Shown in pieces: positions 9,471-18,981 of a DNA stretch of 64,000 bases (positions are counted from its first letter, which is position 1; every line of letters begins with the position of its first letter). The notes below the pieces were generated by a model. That model was not told the DNA's origin. It made no database searches and saw nothing but the letters and a program-made list of their open reading frames with translations. A program made the translations under genes and the position numbers. Location of the stretch: NCBI GenBank assembly GCA_028282705.1, contig JANQHI010000079.1, forward strand, positions 100,697 through 164,696, given 5' to 3'. The DNA is from Prolixibacteraceae bacterium (GTDB lineage: Bacteria; Bacteroidota; Bacteroidia; Bacteroidales; Prolixibacteraceae).

Positions 9471-10295
9471 TTACTCTACATATAAATTTGATGCAGCATG
9501 GCATGAAGGGCTGGTTTCAAATTCAGAAAAATAACTGCCCACTATTTTATAAAGTTCAGGGTCATACTTTTTCATATCATCCCTGGTATTTACCCAATTG
9601 TGCTTGCCATCTGGCTCGGCAACCTCTGCATTTACATTAAACCAGTTTTGCACACCCTCAGCCCAATATTCCCAAATATTTGTAGCTGCATAGGTATCTC
9701 CATATTTGCCTGAAGCCATTGCTTCATCCAGCTTCTCCTGGAGCAAGCCATTAAAGGTTGAGTCAAGTGGTATGATACCTACACCATGGATGGTATGTGC
9801 AAATTCATGGATCAGGATATCTTCTGCATGGTATTTATCAATCTGGTAGCACAGCAGGTTTTCCTCAGCACAAGTGGTCAATGGCGTCCTTAAAGTACCT
9901 CCAAGCCCCCTGGCCCTGACATCCCAATTCAGGGTTGTGTCTTTTTCAAGGTGGGCATGTTCAGGGATATCTGTTGTGCCTTCATACCTGGCCATAATGC
10001 CTACCCTGGTATTATGCTTCACCATTTGGGCAAGTATTTTTGGAGGTAAGTCCTTTGTCATAAAGTCAATGGTTTTGCAAGCTGCAAAAATGGCTTCATC
10101 TGGCACCCTGTGGGAACTAATAATATGGATGCCATTTACATTTACATATTTTTTATAAAAAGGGTCTAATTTGAGTTCTTTAGGAGGTTTTACAACCTGG
10201 TAATTTTCACCTCCTGGGTTATCCTTAGGTACAGAAAAACCTGATAACAACCCAACACAAATTACAGCTACTAAAAATATCCTTAAGTAATCCAT
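9471..10295 (-). CDS. HEFAH zinc-metallopeptidase-like protein, paralog without T9SS tail
   Basis: A 274-residue paralog of the next gene, sharing RARGLGGTLRTPLTTCAEENLLCY, the HEFAHTIH site (His163, Glu164, His167, plus His170) and IWEYWAEGVQNWF (Glu209/Glu213). It starts with a signal peptide (FLVAVICVGLLSGFSVP) and lacks the T9SS sorting domain, ending at about residue 274 after the catalytic domain. It may therefore stay in the periplasm while the other form goes outside. The two genes are adjacent, which suggests a tandem duplication followed by gain or loss of the sorting domain. Reaction inferred as zinc-dependent peptide hydrolysis; substrate unknown. Confidence 0.8.
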   Translation of the reverse strand: MDYLRIFLVAVICVGLLSGFSVPKDNPGGENYQVVKPPKELKLDPFYKKYVNVNGIHIISSHRVPDEAIFAACKTIDFMTKDLPPKILAQMVKHNTRVGIMARYEGTTDIPEHAHLEKDTTLNWDVRARGLGGTLRTPLTTCAEENLLCYQIDKYHAEDILIHEFAHTIHGVGIIPLDSTFNGLLQEKLDEAMASGKYGDTYAATNIWEYWAEGVQNWFNVNAEVAEPDGKHNWVNTRDDMKKYDPELYKIVGSYFSEFETSPSCHAASNLYVE

Positions 10296-10371
10296 CTTTA
10301 AGTAATTTAAATTAAAAAATCCTGAACCAAAAAACCTTGTATCAAGTTCTTAGCTCAGGATTTACGAAATG

Positions 10372-11586
10372 CTAATTACTTATGAATGTGAAAGTAAGGT
10401 TCACTGTATGCCTGTCAGCATTCCACCAGTTATCAGTGAGAGGTACATTCTCAAAAGTAATAACTTGTGTAGCAGGGTCATAATATCCTACTGCTGCACT
10501 TGTATAAACATAAGGCATTACCCTAACCTGTTTTGTTACAGTACTGCCTGTATGGTCTACATCAGTCCAGTCCTGCCCGGTATCATACCCACTTCCCCAC
10601 AAATCAATAATATAGCGTGGGTCATCCCCTTCAGGGCATTTTAGTTTGAACTCAATGGTGTACCAGTAGTCTCTCCAGTTTGACCAATCCAAGCCAAAAT
10701 CAGATATCCAGTAACGCCCGTCATCTACACTTTGGAATGGTGATGGCCTGTGTAGCTCAACTGTTTTAGTATATCCTGAGCTTTCATTTTTAGCCTCCCA
10801 GTTACCCAATGGCAAAGAGATGGGTTCCTGCAATTCAACACTCACTGTCCCAACTGCCTCATCAAGCTTATAGGTTTGCTCATTATTGGCAACTACATAC
10901 AATGTGTATTTAACTTCATCAGCATCATTCATGTCAGTCCCCTGTATCTCAAATGAGTTCAACAGTTCAGCCTGGGTTGCATAATTATACTGTATGCTAT
11001 TGTTTTGGATAGTGTCGGTTACTGAAAAATTCCCATATATTGAGGAATTATATTCACGAACCACATAAGCTGTTAAAATAATTGAATGGTCATCATTAAT
11101 TGCATAACCCACATCAAAAGTTAGGCCATTATCAGGGTTGCAAACATCCCTCTGCAAGTCAAGTTCCATGGTTTTAGTAGCACTTATGCTTAAGTCATCT
11201 TCAACAGAATAAACCACCACATTGATTTCTTTGGTTTTAGGTTCATGGTTCCCATTGTAAGCTGCAACTTTCACATTATAAGTACCCCCGTGTTCAAAGG
11301 TCAGTTCTACTTCATTACCTTCAGCACCCATGGGGAGTTTGGTGTTGTCACTATCTCCTGCATCCAAATCCTTTTTATAAGAAAAATCCCAAATGTAATA
11401 AGCAGCATTAGGAGCTTCCACAGTAAAAGAAACAGTTGCAGGCACCACTTTTAAATCACCCTCCATTTGAATGGCAATCTCTCCTACTGGGTCAAACTTT
11501 TTGACTTCATCCTCATCACAAGATGTTATCAGGATTGAAAATATAGCTATTGATAGTACTATTTTTATTATTGATTTCATCTTCAA
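10372..11586 (-). CDS. PKD-domain surface lipoprotein of the SusCD locus
   Basis: A 404-residue lipoprotein. The lipobox LITSC at residues 19-23 is followed by acidic DEDE, which resembles the lipoprotein export signal used for surface exposure in Bacteroidota. A PKD-like beta-sandwich follows at about 40-125 (VSFTVEAPNAAYYIWDFSYK, later FEHGGTYNVKVAAYNG), then a middle beta-rich part, and a C-terminal domain of about 140 residues (from LPLGNWEAKN to TFTFISN). That C-terminal domain is closely related to the one in the next gene: both have SDFGLDWS, WRDxWYxIEFKLxCP, GDDPRY and HTVNLTFT. It probably acts as a substrate-binding surface protein of the SusE type. No named family is assigned. Confidence 0.75.
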   Translation of the reverse strand: MKMKSIIKIVLSIAIFSILITSCDEDEVKKFDPVGEIAIQMEGDLKVVPATVSFTVEAPNAAYYIWDFSYKKDLDAGDSDNTKLPMGAEGNEVELTFEHGGTYNVKVAAYNGNHEPKTKEINVVVYSVEDDLSISATKTMELDLQRDVCNPDNGLTFDVGYAINDDHSIILTAYVVREYNSSIYGNFSVTDTIQNNSIQYNYATQAELLNSFEIQGTDMNDADEVKYTLYVVANNEQTYKLDEAVGTVSVELQEPISLPLGNWEAKNESSGYTKTVELHRPSPFQSVDDGRYWISDFGLDWSNWRDYWYTIEFKLKCPEGDDPRYIIDLWGSGYDTGQDWTDVDHTGSTVTKQVRVMPYVYTSAAVGYYDPATQVITFENVPLTDNWWNADRHTVNLTFTFISN

Positions 11587-11591
11587 TGCTT

Positions 11592-12581
11592 TTAATTGGT
11601 TTTATATGTGAAAGTCAAATTTACAGTATGGTTATCAATGCCCCACCAACTGTCAATTACAGGCACATTTTCAAAAGATATGCGCTGGAATTCAGGGTCA
11701 TAATAACCTACAATAGAATTATCTTCATACAAATAAGGCATTACCCTGATATCTTTGGTAGCCAACTCACCATTGTGGTCAAAGTCAGTCATTGGGACCC
11801 CTGTATTCCAGACCCCACCAGGGAGTAATTGGATCACATAGCGTGGGTCATCCCCTTTAGGGCAATTCAGTTTAAACTCTATGGAGTACCATACATCACG
11901 CCAGGTTGACCAGTCTAAACCAAAATCAGAAAGCCAGAACCTGCCATCATCAATCACCTGGCCATTACCATCAAGGTAATGTGGGGATGGGGTGGTTATG
12001 GTTACTGTTTTAGAGAACTGTGTATTCATGTTTTTGGCAGTCCATTCCCCTGAAGGGATGACTGGAAGTGGGCAGAACCCATTTAAAAATGGTGTATTTA
12101 CATGTGAGCCATCCCTGTATTCAAGTATGCTCCCATCAGCTAGTTTCATTATTGCCTTAAATTCAAAGGTATAATCTGGTTTCAAACTGTCTTTATGAAA
12201 ATTGAAACCTTCATATAAATCTTCCAGAAGGGTACTCTCATAAAGTGTCTTAACAGGTAGGTCTTCAGGAGAAAGTGTATTGTAAATGTAATCTTCTACC
12301 ACATTCCCTTCCTTATCATGCAAGATTTTGTGTAACTCTAACTGGGAAAACTGGGTTGAAAGTTGTGGGATATCAAATTCAATATAAAAATATACTGAAT
12401 CATATTCCAGGGTATTGGTACTCAAATCATAAGTTGCTTCAATGTATGAGTCTGCAACCATGTTCACCCTAAAACCTGATTTAGCCAAATCCAGCATCTC
12501 ATATTCATTTTCAACACAAGAATTGGTTATAAAAAAGGTTGCTGTAAAAATTAGCAAGTATATTTTGATTAATCTTTTCAT
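11592..12581 (-). CDS. Surface lipoprotein, shares C-terminal domain with its neighbour
   Basis: I take the ATG at 12581 (MKRLIKIYLLIFTATFF) as start rather than one at 12653, because it puts a lipobox (ITNSC) right behind the hydrophobic stretch and avoids overlap with the SusD gene. The protein is then 329 residues. The N-terminal half is beta-rich (DUF1735/4843-like in feel, not assigned). The C-terminal 140 residues match the C-terminal domain of the downstream PKD lipoprotein (SDFGLDWSTWRDVWYSIEFK, GDDPRYVIQL, NHTVNLTFTYKTN). Only 5 bases separate it from that gene. It is likely a surface binding protein acting with SusC/SusD. Confidence 0.75.
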   Translation of the reverse strand: MKRLIKIYLLIFTATFFITNSCVENEYEMLDLAKSGFRVNMVADSYIEATYDLSTNTLEYDSVYFYIEFDIPQLSTQFSQLELHKILHDKEGNVVEDYIYNTLSPEDLPVKTLYESTLLEDLYEGFNFHKDSLKPDYTFEFKAIMKLADGSILEYRDGSHVNTPFLNGFCPLPVIPSGEWTAKNMNTQFSKTVTITTPSPHYLDGNGQVIDDGRFWLSDFGLDWSTWRDVWYSIEFKLNCPKGDDPRYVIQLLPGGVWNTGVPMTDFDHNGELATKDIRVMPYLYEDNSIVGYYDPEFQRISFENVPVIDSWWGIDNHTVNLTFTYKTN

Positions 12582-12612
12582 TATTCTAGATTTTAATGTT
12601 AACAATACAGGA

Positions 12613-14061
12613 TTATTCCATCCACCAAATTTTAGAATCCAATTTATCACCATTGCTTAACCTTGCAGCAGCTTCATCTTTATTGGCTTTATTCAGGTCA
12701 TCTTCCTCATCAGGGTAGTAAAACCTGTAAGGAACCACATCATAAACAGCATTGATTGGCAGGCTAAGTGAAGGTGTTTGTGTCCTCCTGTATTCAGCCC
12801 AGGCTTCATATCCTTGCATAAACAGGGCAACCCATTTTTGGTGGTAGGTTTGAGATAAAGTCCCATCATAAGCTCCTCCACCTGCCAGGAAAGCATTGAC
12901 AGAAGCCTGATCAACCCCAAATTTACCACAGGAACCTCTTATCCCAGCAGTATAATAATCTTCAGCATTGCCACCAATGTAGCCTTTCAAATTGGCTTCA
13001 GCCAACAAGAACATCAATTCTGAATATTCAAACAGTTCAACCCTTTTGTCTCGTGGCCCCAGGCCATTATTGATTTGTGAATATTCAAATGGTTCTTCAT
13101 TCACACTATACACCCATGAATGGGATAAACCCACATATTCACCATCCTTGTTTTCCTCTGCTATTTTGGGCAAACGTGGGTCATCAGTACTTACCATATA
13201 GTCAACTAATGTTTTGCTAACCCTGACACCTGATGTTGGCGAAATATTCTCGAAAACACTTGCCAGTGGGTAATCATTACCTGACCCTGACCCTGAATAT
13301 TTATAAAATGCTGATTCCTCAGTATTTTCAAAAATGGGGTATTCTTCGGGGTTGCTAACCATTTCAGTCAGTAAATTGCCAACATCAGCCTTAGCAGACA
13401 TCCTCATTAGCATCCTTATTTTTAACGAATTGGCAAATTTCCTCCAGTTGTCAACTTTCCCATCATACATTGGGTCATAGCCATTTGCTATTATTAGATC
13501 ATCAGATACTTTGAGCAACTCATTAGCCTTTGTCAGGGTATCAAGCAGTGCATTATAAATGGATTCCTGGGTATCATATTTTGGCTTGTTAACCCCATCA
13601 GTCAACATAAGGGCTTCAGAATAAGGGATATCCCCAAAAATATCAGTTACCATCTGATAACCAAAAGCATATAATGTGAGCCCAACCCCATAGAGCCCAT
13701 CATCTCCTTCAGCAGCTGCTTTCTTCATCATATCTTTAAGGTCCATTAGTGGTCCACTGTACATATTATTAAATACCCCCAACCTGAATTTATCCAGCTC
13801 AAAACGTTGCATGGGCATCCAATCATTGTAAAGGGCTACATGTTGCACCCAGTTATCAGCACTTGAAAGCATTTCATAATTGGAGTTCATATAATCTGCC
13901 ATTACCTTTATGCTCCCTGGCAATAAGTATTCAGGCTCAACATCCACAACATTATTTGGATCTGTATTAATTGTATCAAAACCGTTTTCACAAGAGGTTA
14001 TGATGAAAACCGAAATGAGTATAATTATAGTTTTATATATATTTCTTAGTTTCATAATCAT
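12613..14061 (-). CDS. SusD/RagB-family outer-membrane lipoprotein (SusD-like_2)
   Basis: A 482-residue lipoprotein with signal peptide and lipobox (FIITSCENG). The start of the mature protein (FDTINTDPNNVVDVEPEYLLPG) and the segments FGYQMVTDIFGDIPYSEAL and WRKFANSLKIRMLMRMS are characteristic of the SusD-like_2 group, mostly alpha-helical TPR-type proteins that form a lid on the SusC channel. In this subgroup the imported ligand is often not starch. The true start may be the third codon (MKLRNIYK, 14055). It follows the SusC stop by 11 bases and is surely co-transcribed with it. Confidence 0.92.
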   Translation of the reverse strand: MIMKLRNIYKTIIILISVFIITSCENGFDTINTDPNNVVDVEPEYLLPGSIKVMADYMNSNYEMLSSADNWVQHVALYNDWMPMQRFELDKFRLGVFNNMYSGPLMDLKDMMKKAAAEGDDGLYGVGLTLYAFGYQMVTDIFGDIPYSEALMLTDGVNKPKYDTQESIYNALLDTLTKANELLKVSDDLIIANGYDPMYDGKVDNWRKFANSLKIRMLMRMSAKADVGNLLTEMVSNPEEYPIFENTEESAFYKYSGSGSGNDYPLASVFENISPTSGVRVSKTLVDYMVSTDDPRLPKIAEENKDGEYVGLSHSWVYSVNEEPFEYSQINNGLGPRDKRVELFEYSELMFLLAEANLKGYIGGNAEDYYTAGIRGSCGKFGVDQASVNAFLAGGGAYDGTLSQTYHQKWVALFMQGYEAWAEYRRTQTPSLSLPINAVYDVVPYRFYYPDEEDDLNKANKDEAAARLSNGDKLDSKIWWME

Positions 14062-14072
14062 TTGCTTTAAGG

Positions 14073-17000
14073 TTAAAATTCAACTGTTAATGATAAACTA
14101 ACAGATCTCGAAGAAGGAACATTATAAATCTCCCATCCTTGCCCACTGTCACTGGAGTTCAAGGCAGTTTCAGGATCAATGTGTGGTACATTGGCATAGA
14201 GCAATGCCAGGTTACGTCCAACCAGGCTTAATGTTGCACGCTGTACTTTGAACTTATTCAGGAAGCTTTTAGGGATATTATAAGATATATTTGCTTCCCT
14301 TAATTTTATATATGATGCATCAAATATGGCTGCCTCATATAAATAATATTCATTGGTTGTATAGCAAAAATCACTGAATGTGATGGCCACATTATTGTCA
14401 ACCCAAACAGGAGCATCTTCAGTGCCCACATTCATTACCCCATCTACTATTGCACCATTTTCACGAAGTTCCGGGTTGTTTGTTTCAGCTACCAACCCAT
14501 TTAAACGCAAGTGCTGAACAGTGGCACTGTGCAAGTCTCCACCCATTTTAATATCAAGCAATACACCTGCTGATATGTTTTTATACCTGAATGATGAACG
14601 CAAGCCACCAGTCCAGTCAGGCATGATATTTCCCAACCTGATATCATGGTCAGTGCGTGGAGTAAAACCATTTTCTGTAATGATCTTCCCATCTTCATTC
14701 CTCTGGTAGCCAGGACCATATATTTCCCCATAAGGTTTCCCAGGGATTGCCCATGAGGCTACTCCCCATATTCCACTACCAATCTCTAGTTTTTCAACCC
14801 CTTCAGCTAGCTCTACTACCTCATTTTTATTCTTGGCATATGTAAATCCCAGTTCCCATGTAAGGTCGCGTGTCCTGATTGGGAAAACATTCATAGCCAA
14901 CTCAACCCCCTGGTTATCCATTTGCCCAACATTAATAAACCTGTTCCTGTAACCAGTTGTGCTTGAAACATCAATCCTCATGATCTGGTCAAAACTTTCA
15001 CGGTAATAATAAGCAGCATCCAAGTTGACCCTACCATTAAACAGGCGTATATCTGTACCAATTTCCCAGGCTCTTGTCCTTTCTGGTTTCAGGGTTGGGT
15101 TTTTCAATGCATCAGCTATGGTTGCATCATACACTCCTGTTATATCATTTCGGCTGGAATATACCTGGGCTATGTTATATGGACCAGTGTCATTACCCAC
15201 CTGGGCAACACTTCCTCGTAATTTTAAGAATGATACCCATGAAGGCATTGGTAAATATTTATCTAGTAATGCAGATACTTTTGCAGAAGGGTAAAAATAT
15301 GACCTGTTATTTGCAGGCAATGTACTAGACCAGTCATTACGCCCAGTAACTTCAAAGAATATGGCTTCATCAAAACCAATTTCAAAGCTACCAAATAAAC
15401 TGTTCACTTTCTTTTCTGATTCATAGCTCCAGTTTTCTATATCACTTGCAGCATTTTTAGGGTTAAAAAAGCCCGAAATTGTTAATTCAGGAATCCTGAA
15501 ACCATGATCGTAATTTTTGTAATGATACCTTTCACCACCTACCAAGGCATTTAATGCAATTTTATTAAATGTTTTGTTAGCCCTGAAATTAAAATTCATG
15601 GTTGTATTATCTTTTTTATAAATTGAGTTATTATAAAACCCTTTGTAAGAATAAACGCTTCCTGTCCAATGTTTTACACCATCATTGGCTTTGTCTTCAT
15701 ATTGGCGGTGAACATGTTCCCTGGCAATACGCCCTGTTGCAGTCAACCAATCATTAATTTTTACCTCAGCACCAAATATGGCTAAGAAATTAGTGAATTC
15801 ATGTTGCAACATTTTGTTTTCCAACAAAAAGAAAGGATTTGGAAAATAATCTCCCAGGTCCCAGTTTAATGCCTGTACCCCATCATAACCTGAGTTCGGG
15901 TAAACAAAGCTTGAAAGTGGGATATCACGGCCTGGTAAGTTCCTATAGTCTCTTAATACATCAAAATCATAATTTGCAGGCATAAAAAGAGCTGATTTAA
16001 CAGCATTTTCAGGATAATTATCTCCATAAGTTCGATTATCACTACCTCCCATGTGCAACTGGAAACTTGAATTAATTTTTATTTTATCTGTCAAATTGTA
16101 AATTCCCGATAAACTAAAGTCATCCTTGTGGTAATCAGTATTATATACCATCCCATTTTGCTCAAGGTGTGAATAGCTCACTCGTGCACTGAAGTTTTCC
16201 CCACTTTTGCTGATTTCAATGGTGTTAATTAAGTCATTCCCAACTTCAAAGAAATCATCCATATTTTTCTTTGCTTCCCATGGCAATGGCTGAAAAACAG
16301 GTATCCCATTTTCATCATACAGGATTTCTCCATTGGCATTCCTCACCATTGGGCTGTGCATCTGAACAAAATATTGCCCATCATTGAGCTTAGGGCCAAA
16401 AGCACTACCAGTACTGGTTGTCCAATAGTTATAATAATCAACATCATAACCTGCCCCATATGAACTTTGGTAATCAGGTAACCTAAATGGCTCATATAAC
16501 TTTAAACGTGAAGTAACTTTTACCCCAAGCCCCTTTGTGTTCTTACCTGATTTTGTGGTTATTAAAATCACTCCATTGGCTGCCCTGGAACCATAAAGTG
16601 CAGCAGCACTTGCCCCTTTCAGGATGCTCATTTCTGCAATATCTTCCATATTCAATTCATTCAACCCTGAACCCCAGTCAACAGTATAGGTTGATACAGA
16701 GGAATTATCAATGGGGATACCATCAACAACAATAAGTGGAGAGTTATTTCCTGATAAAGAACTAACCCCACGAAGCACAATCCTGGTTGAAGAACCAACA
16801 TCACCTGATGTGGATGTAACCTGTACTCCTGCAACTTTACCTGCAAGGGCATTTGCAAAATTCGATTCGCTACTTTCAGTAATTTCTTCACTTTTCAAAT
16901 TGGTAATTGCATATCCTAGTGCTTTGGTTTCGCGTGTTATGCCCATTGCTGTAACCACAACTTCTTCCAGGCCAACTATATCCTGGACCAAGGTTACATT

Positions 17001-17582
17001 GAGGTAGGGTTCATCGCCAACTTTTATTCTTTGTGGTAAAAACCCTACAAAAGAAAACACCAAAATTGTCTCCGGAGTAACATCTTCCAATTCAAAGTTA
17101 CCATTACGATCTGTAACTGTCCCCCTTATTGTACCATCAATAAAAATGCTCACCCCAGGTAAACCAATACCTTCTTCATCTTTGACATTTCCCTTTATAT
17201 TAGACGTTTGCAGGTCTTCCTCTTTGGGGTAGATAACAATCAGGTTTGTTTCTAAAACCTTGTAGTCATAGCTTGAAATATCCAATACAGATGTTAATAT
17301 CTCATCAATGTTTTTGTTTTTGGCATCTATTGAAATTTCCTGGTGTTCATCAATCAAGTCATTGCTGTAAATGAACTTGAATTCGCTCTGCTCTTCTATG
17401 TCCCTGAATATTTCACTTATGGTTGTATTTTTGCCTGAAATTGAGAGCTTTAGGTTTTGTGAATATACAGATGCACTAATTTGTAAGGTCGATATTAAAA
17501 CTATTATAAAACAAAATTTCATTTTTAATAATGTTTTTTGAAGACCTTTTGAAAAGATCCAAAAAGTTAAGTTTTTTTTCAT
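14073..17582 (-). CDS. SusC/RagA-family TonB-dependent outer-membrane transporter with STN domain
   Basis: I choose the ATG at 17582 (MKKNLTFWIFSKGLQ) over one at 17606, giving 1169 residues. In order: a signal peptide ending near SVYSQ, a secretin/TonB N-terminal (STN) domain (LSISGKNTTISEIFRDIEEQ to DYKVLETNLIVIYPKEE), a carboxypeptidase-regulatory-like beta-sandwich (IKGNVKDEEGIGLPGVSIFI), the TonB plug (VVVTAMGITRETKALGYAI, then LKGASAAALYGSRAANGVIL), and a beta-barrel ending in SVSLSLTVEF. The STN domain lets the transporter signal ligand arrival to the FecR-type anti-sigma encoded just upstream. It imports large ligands using TonB energy, together with SusD. Confidence 0.95.
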   Translation of the reverse strand: MKKNLTFWIFSKGLQKTLLKMKFCFIIVLISTLQISASVYSQNLKLSISGKNTTISEIFRDIEEQSEFKFIYSNDLIDEHQEISIDAKNKNIDEILTSVLDISSYDYKVLETNLIVIYPKEEDLQTSNIKGNVKDEEGIGLPGVSIFIDGTIRGTVTDRNGNFELEDVTPETILVFSFVGFLPQRIKVGDEPYLNVTLVQDIVGLEEVVVTAMGITRETKALGYAITNLKSEEITESSESNFANALAGKVAGVQVTSTSGDVGSSTRIVLRGVSSLSGNNSPLIVVDGIPIDNSSVSTYTVDWGSGLNELNMEDIAEMSILKGASAAALYGSRAANGVILITTKSGKNTKGLGVKVTSRLKLYEPFRLPDYQSSYGAGYDVDYYNYWTTSTGSAFGPKLNDGQYFVQMHSPMVRNANGEILYDENGIPVFQPLPWEAKKNMDDFFEVGNDLINTIEISKSGENFSARVSYSHLEQNGMVYNTDYHKDDFSLSGIYNLTDKIKINSSFQLHMGGSDNRTYGDNYPENAVKSALFMPANYDFDVLRDYRNLPGRDIPLSSFVYPNSGYDGVQALNWDLGDYFPNPFFLLENKMLQHEFTNFLAIFGAEVKINDWLTATGRIAREHVHRQYEDKANDGVKHWTGSVYSYKGFYNNSIYKKDNTTMNFNFRANKTFNKIALNALVGGERYHYKNYDHGFRIPELTISGFFNPKNAASDIENWSYESEKKVNSLFGSFEIGFDEAIFFEVTGRNDWSSTLPANNRSYFYPSAKVSALLDKYLPMPSWVSFLKLRGSVAQVGNDTGPYNIAQVYSSRNDITGVYDATIADALKNPTLKPERTRAWEIGTDIRLFNGRVNLDAAYYYRESFDQIMRIDVSSTTGYRNRFINVGQMDNQGVELAMNVFPIRTRDLTWELGFTYAKNKNEVVELAEGVEKLEIGSGIWGVASWAIPGKPYGEIYGPGYQRNEDGKIITENGFTPRTDHDIRLGNIMPDWTGGLRSSFRYKNISAGVLLDIKMGGDLHSATVQHLRLNGLVAETNNPELRENGAIVDGVMNVGTEDAPVWVDNNVAITFSDFCYTTNEYYLYEAAIFDASYIKLREANISYNIPKSFLNKFKVQRATLSLVGRNLALLYANVPHIDPETALNSSDSGQGWEIYNVPSSRSVSLSLTVEF

Positions 17583-17648
17583 ATTTTTACATGTTTGATT
17601 AATCACTTGGGTTAATAAAGCAATGCATTTACTTACAGGTGATTATTG

Positions 17649-17685
17649 CCGGAAAATGCGCTACCATTTTCCGGTTTTTTTTTTT
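17649..17685. other. Strong hairpin in the SusC leader, followed by T11 on the plus strand
   Basis: CCGGAAAAT (17649-17657) pairs with ATTTTCCGG (17666-17674), a perfect 9-base stem with an 8-base loop, followed by eleven T on the plus strand (17675-17685). On the plus strand it looks like an intrinsic terminator, but no plus-strand gene ends nearby. In the minus-strand transcript it lies about 67 bases before the SusC start, preceded by an A run, so it would be a stable leader structure rather than a terminator. Confidence 0.6.
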
Positions 17686-17807
17686 ACCCATAAGGTTCCA
17701 TCAGTTTTTTGTAATGGAGAGAATAAAGATTTAATTGATGTTTTTTAAGTTCTAAAAGTCATGGGCCATTTTTCATATTATTTAGTTTTTAGTTAGCTGT
17801 TAAATGT

Positions 17808-18911
17808 TTATTTATGAATGTAAATTTTATTTTCTTCAATTGTATATTGGATGCTATAGGAGATACTTAATGCCTCCATGGCCTGCTCAACAGTCTCATT
17901 ATCAAAAACCCCAGTATACCTGATATTTTTTGCATTGTTATTTTCAAAAATTATTTCTACATCAAACCACCTTTCCATTTTTTCTGCCAAAAGGTGGAAA
18001 GGTTCTGCATTAAATTTTAGTTCACCATCTTTCCATGATGTGATCAAAGTTGTTTCTTCAACTGTCTCAACCACAATGGGTTCACTTCTTGGCTTTATCA
18101 CTTCAGGTTTACTTTCAACTGGTTGTACCTGGGTTTCTTTGGCTGTTTTATAAACTACAGCTTTTTGGTTAGGTTTTAACAGGATATGTTCTTCAGTAGG
18201 GCCATTCTGCTTATGCAGTTCAATTGAACCTGAGATCAGGACTGTTTCAATATAATCATCCCCAGGATATGATTTCACATTAAACCTGGTTCCCAAGACT
18301 TTTATATCAAGGTTGTCAGTTTTAACAATGAAAGGCTTATGTTCATTTCTTGTTACATCAAAAAAAGCTTCACCTACAAGAGCTACCTCCCTGTTTGCTT
18401 CCGAAAATTTATCAGGATAAATTATTTTACTGCCTGAGTTTAACCAAACTTTTGTACCATCAGGAAGGGTTACCAACGATTTTGAACCATACTGAACACA
18501 AACCTCATTAAAGCCACAGCCAGATACTACTTCTTTATCTATATAAACTTGATTATAAATAATATATGTAATAATCCCAAAAATAAATATTGCAGCATAT
18601 TTCATGATATTTATAAATGGATGCATTTTTCCATGGCTTGTTTTCCATTTTCGCTTATCATATTTAAGTTGCTCTTCTGAAATATTTACCTTATCCCTGA
18701 CCTGCTGAAATAAATTCCTTGGGTTATATTTGGGAAGTGTCCTTTCCGAGCTATTCCACTGGATATAGAATTCTGAAGAAACAATGCTTTCATTCTCCTC
18801 AGAATTTATAAAATGAAGCAACTCTTCTTTTTCTTTATGGGTTAATTTATTATTTGCCCTTTTCTGGAGCAAACCTTTTAACCTTTTTATTGAATTAATT
18901 TTCATTGACAT
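17808..18911 (-). CDS. FecR-family anti-sigma factor
   Basis: A 367-residue single-pass inner-membrane protein. The cytosolic N-terminus of about 100 residues would hold the sigma factor; a transmembrane segment (IMKYAAIFIFGIITYIIYN) is near residue 100-120. The periplasmic part starts with the FecR domain (YGSKSLVTLPDGTKVWLNSG, GEAFFDVTRN, IKVLGTRFNVKSY) and ends with a DUF4974-type domain (FHLLAEKMERWFDVEIIF) that receives the signal from the SusC STN domain. The linker between the two is unusually Pro/Glu/Val-rich. It sits between the ECF sigma gene and susC, as usual for this regulatory set. Confidence 0.93.
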   Translation of the reverse strand: MSMKINSIKRLKGLLQKRANNKLTHKEKEELLHFINSEENESIVSSEFYIQWNSSERTLPKYNPRNLFQQVRDKVNISEEQLKYDKRKWKTSHGKMHPFINIMKYAAIFIFGIITYIIYNQVYIDKEVVSGCGFNEVCVQYGSKSLVTLPDGTKVWLNSGSKIIYPDKFSEANREVALVGEAFFDVTRNEHKPFIVKTDNLDIKVLGTRFNVKSYPGDDYIETVLISGSIELHKQNGPTEEHILLKPNQKAVVYKTAKETQVQPVESKPEVIKPRSEPIVVETVEETTLITSWKDGELKFNAEPFHLLAEKMERWFDVEIIFENNNAKNIRYTGVFDNETVEQAMEALSISYSIQYTIEENKIYIHK

Positions 18912-18981
18912 GGTGAATTACTATATAATACAATTTGGATTTAATTTTCCGTAAAGCAGTAACAAAAAAAAGTGGCATTTC

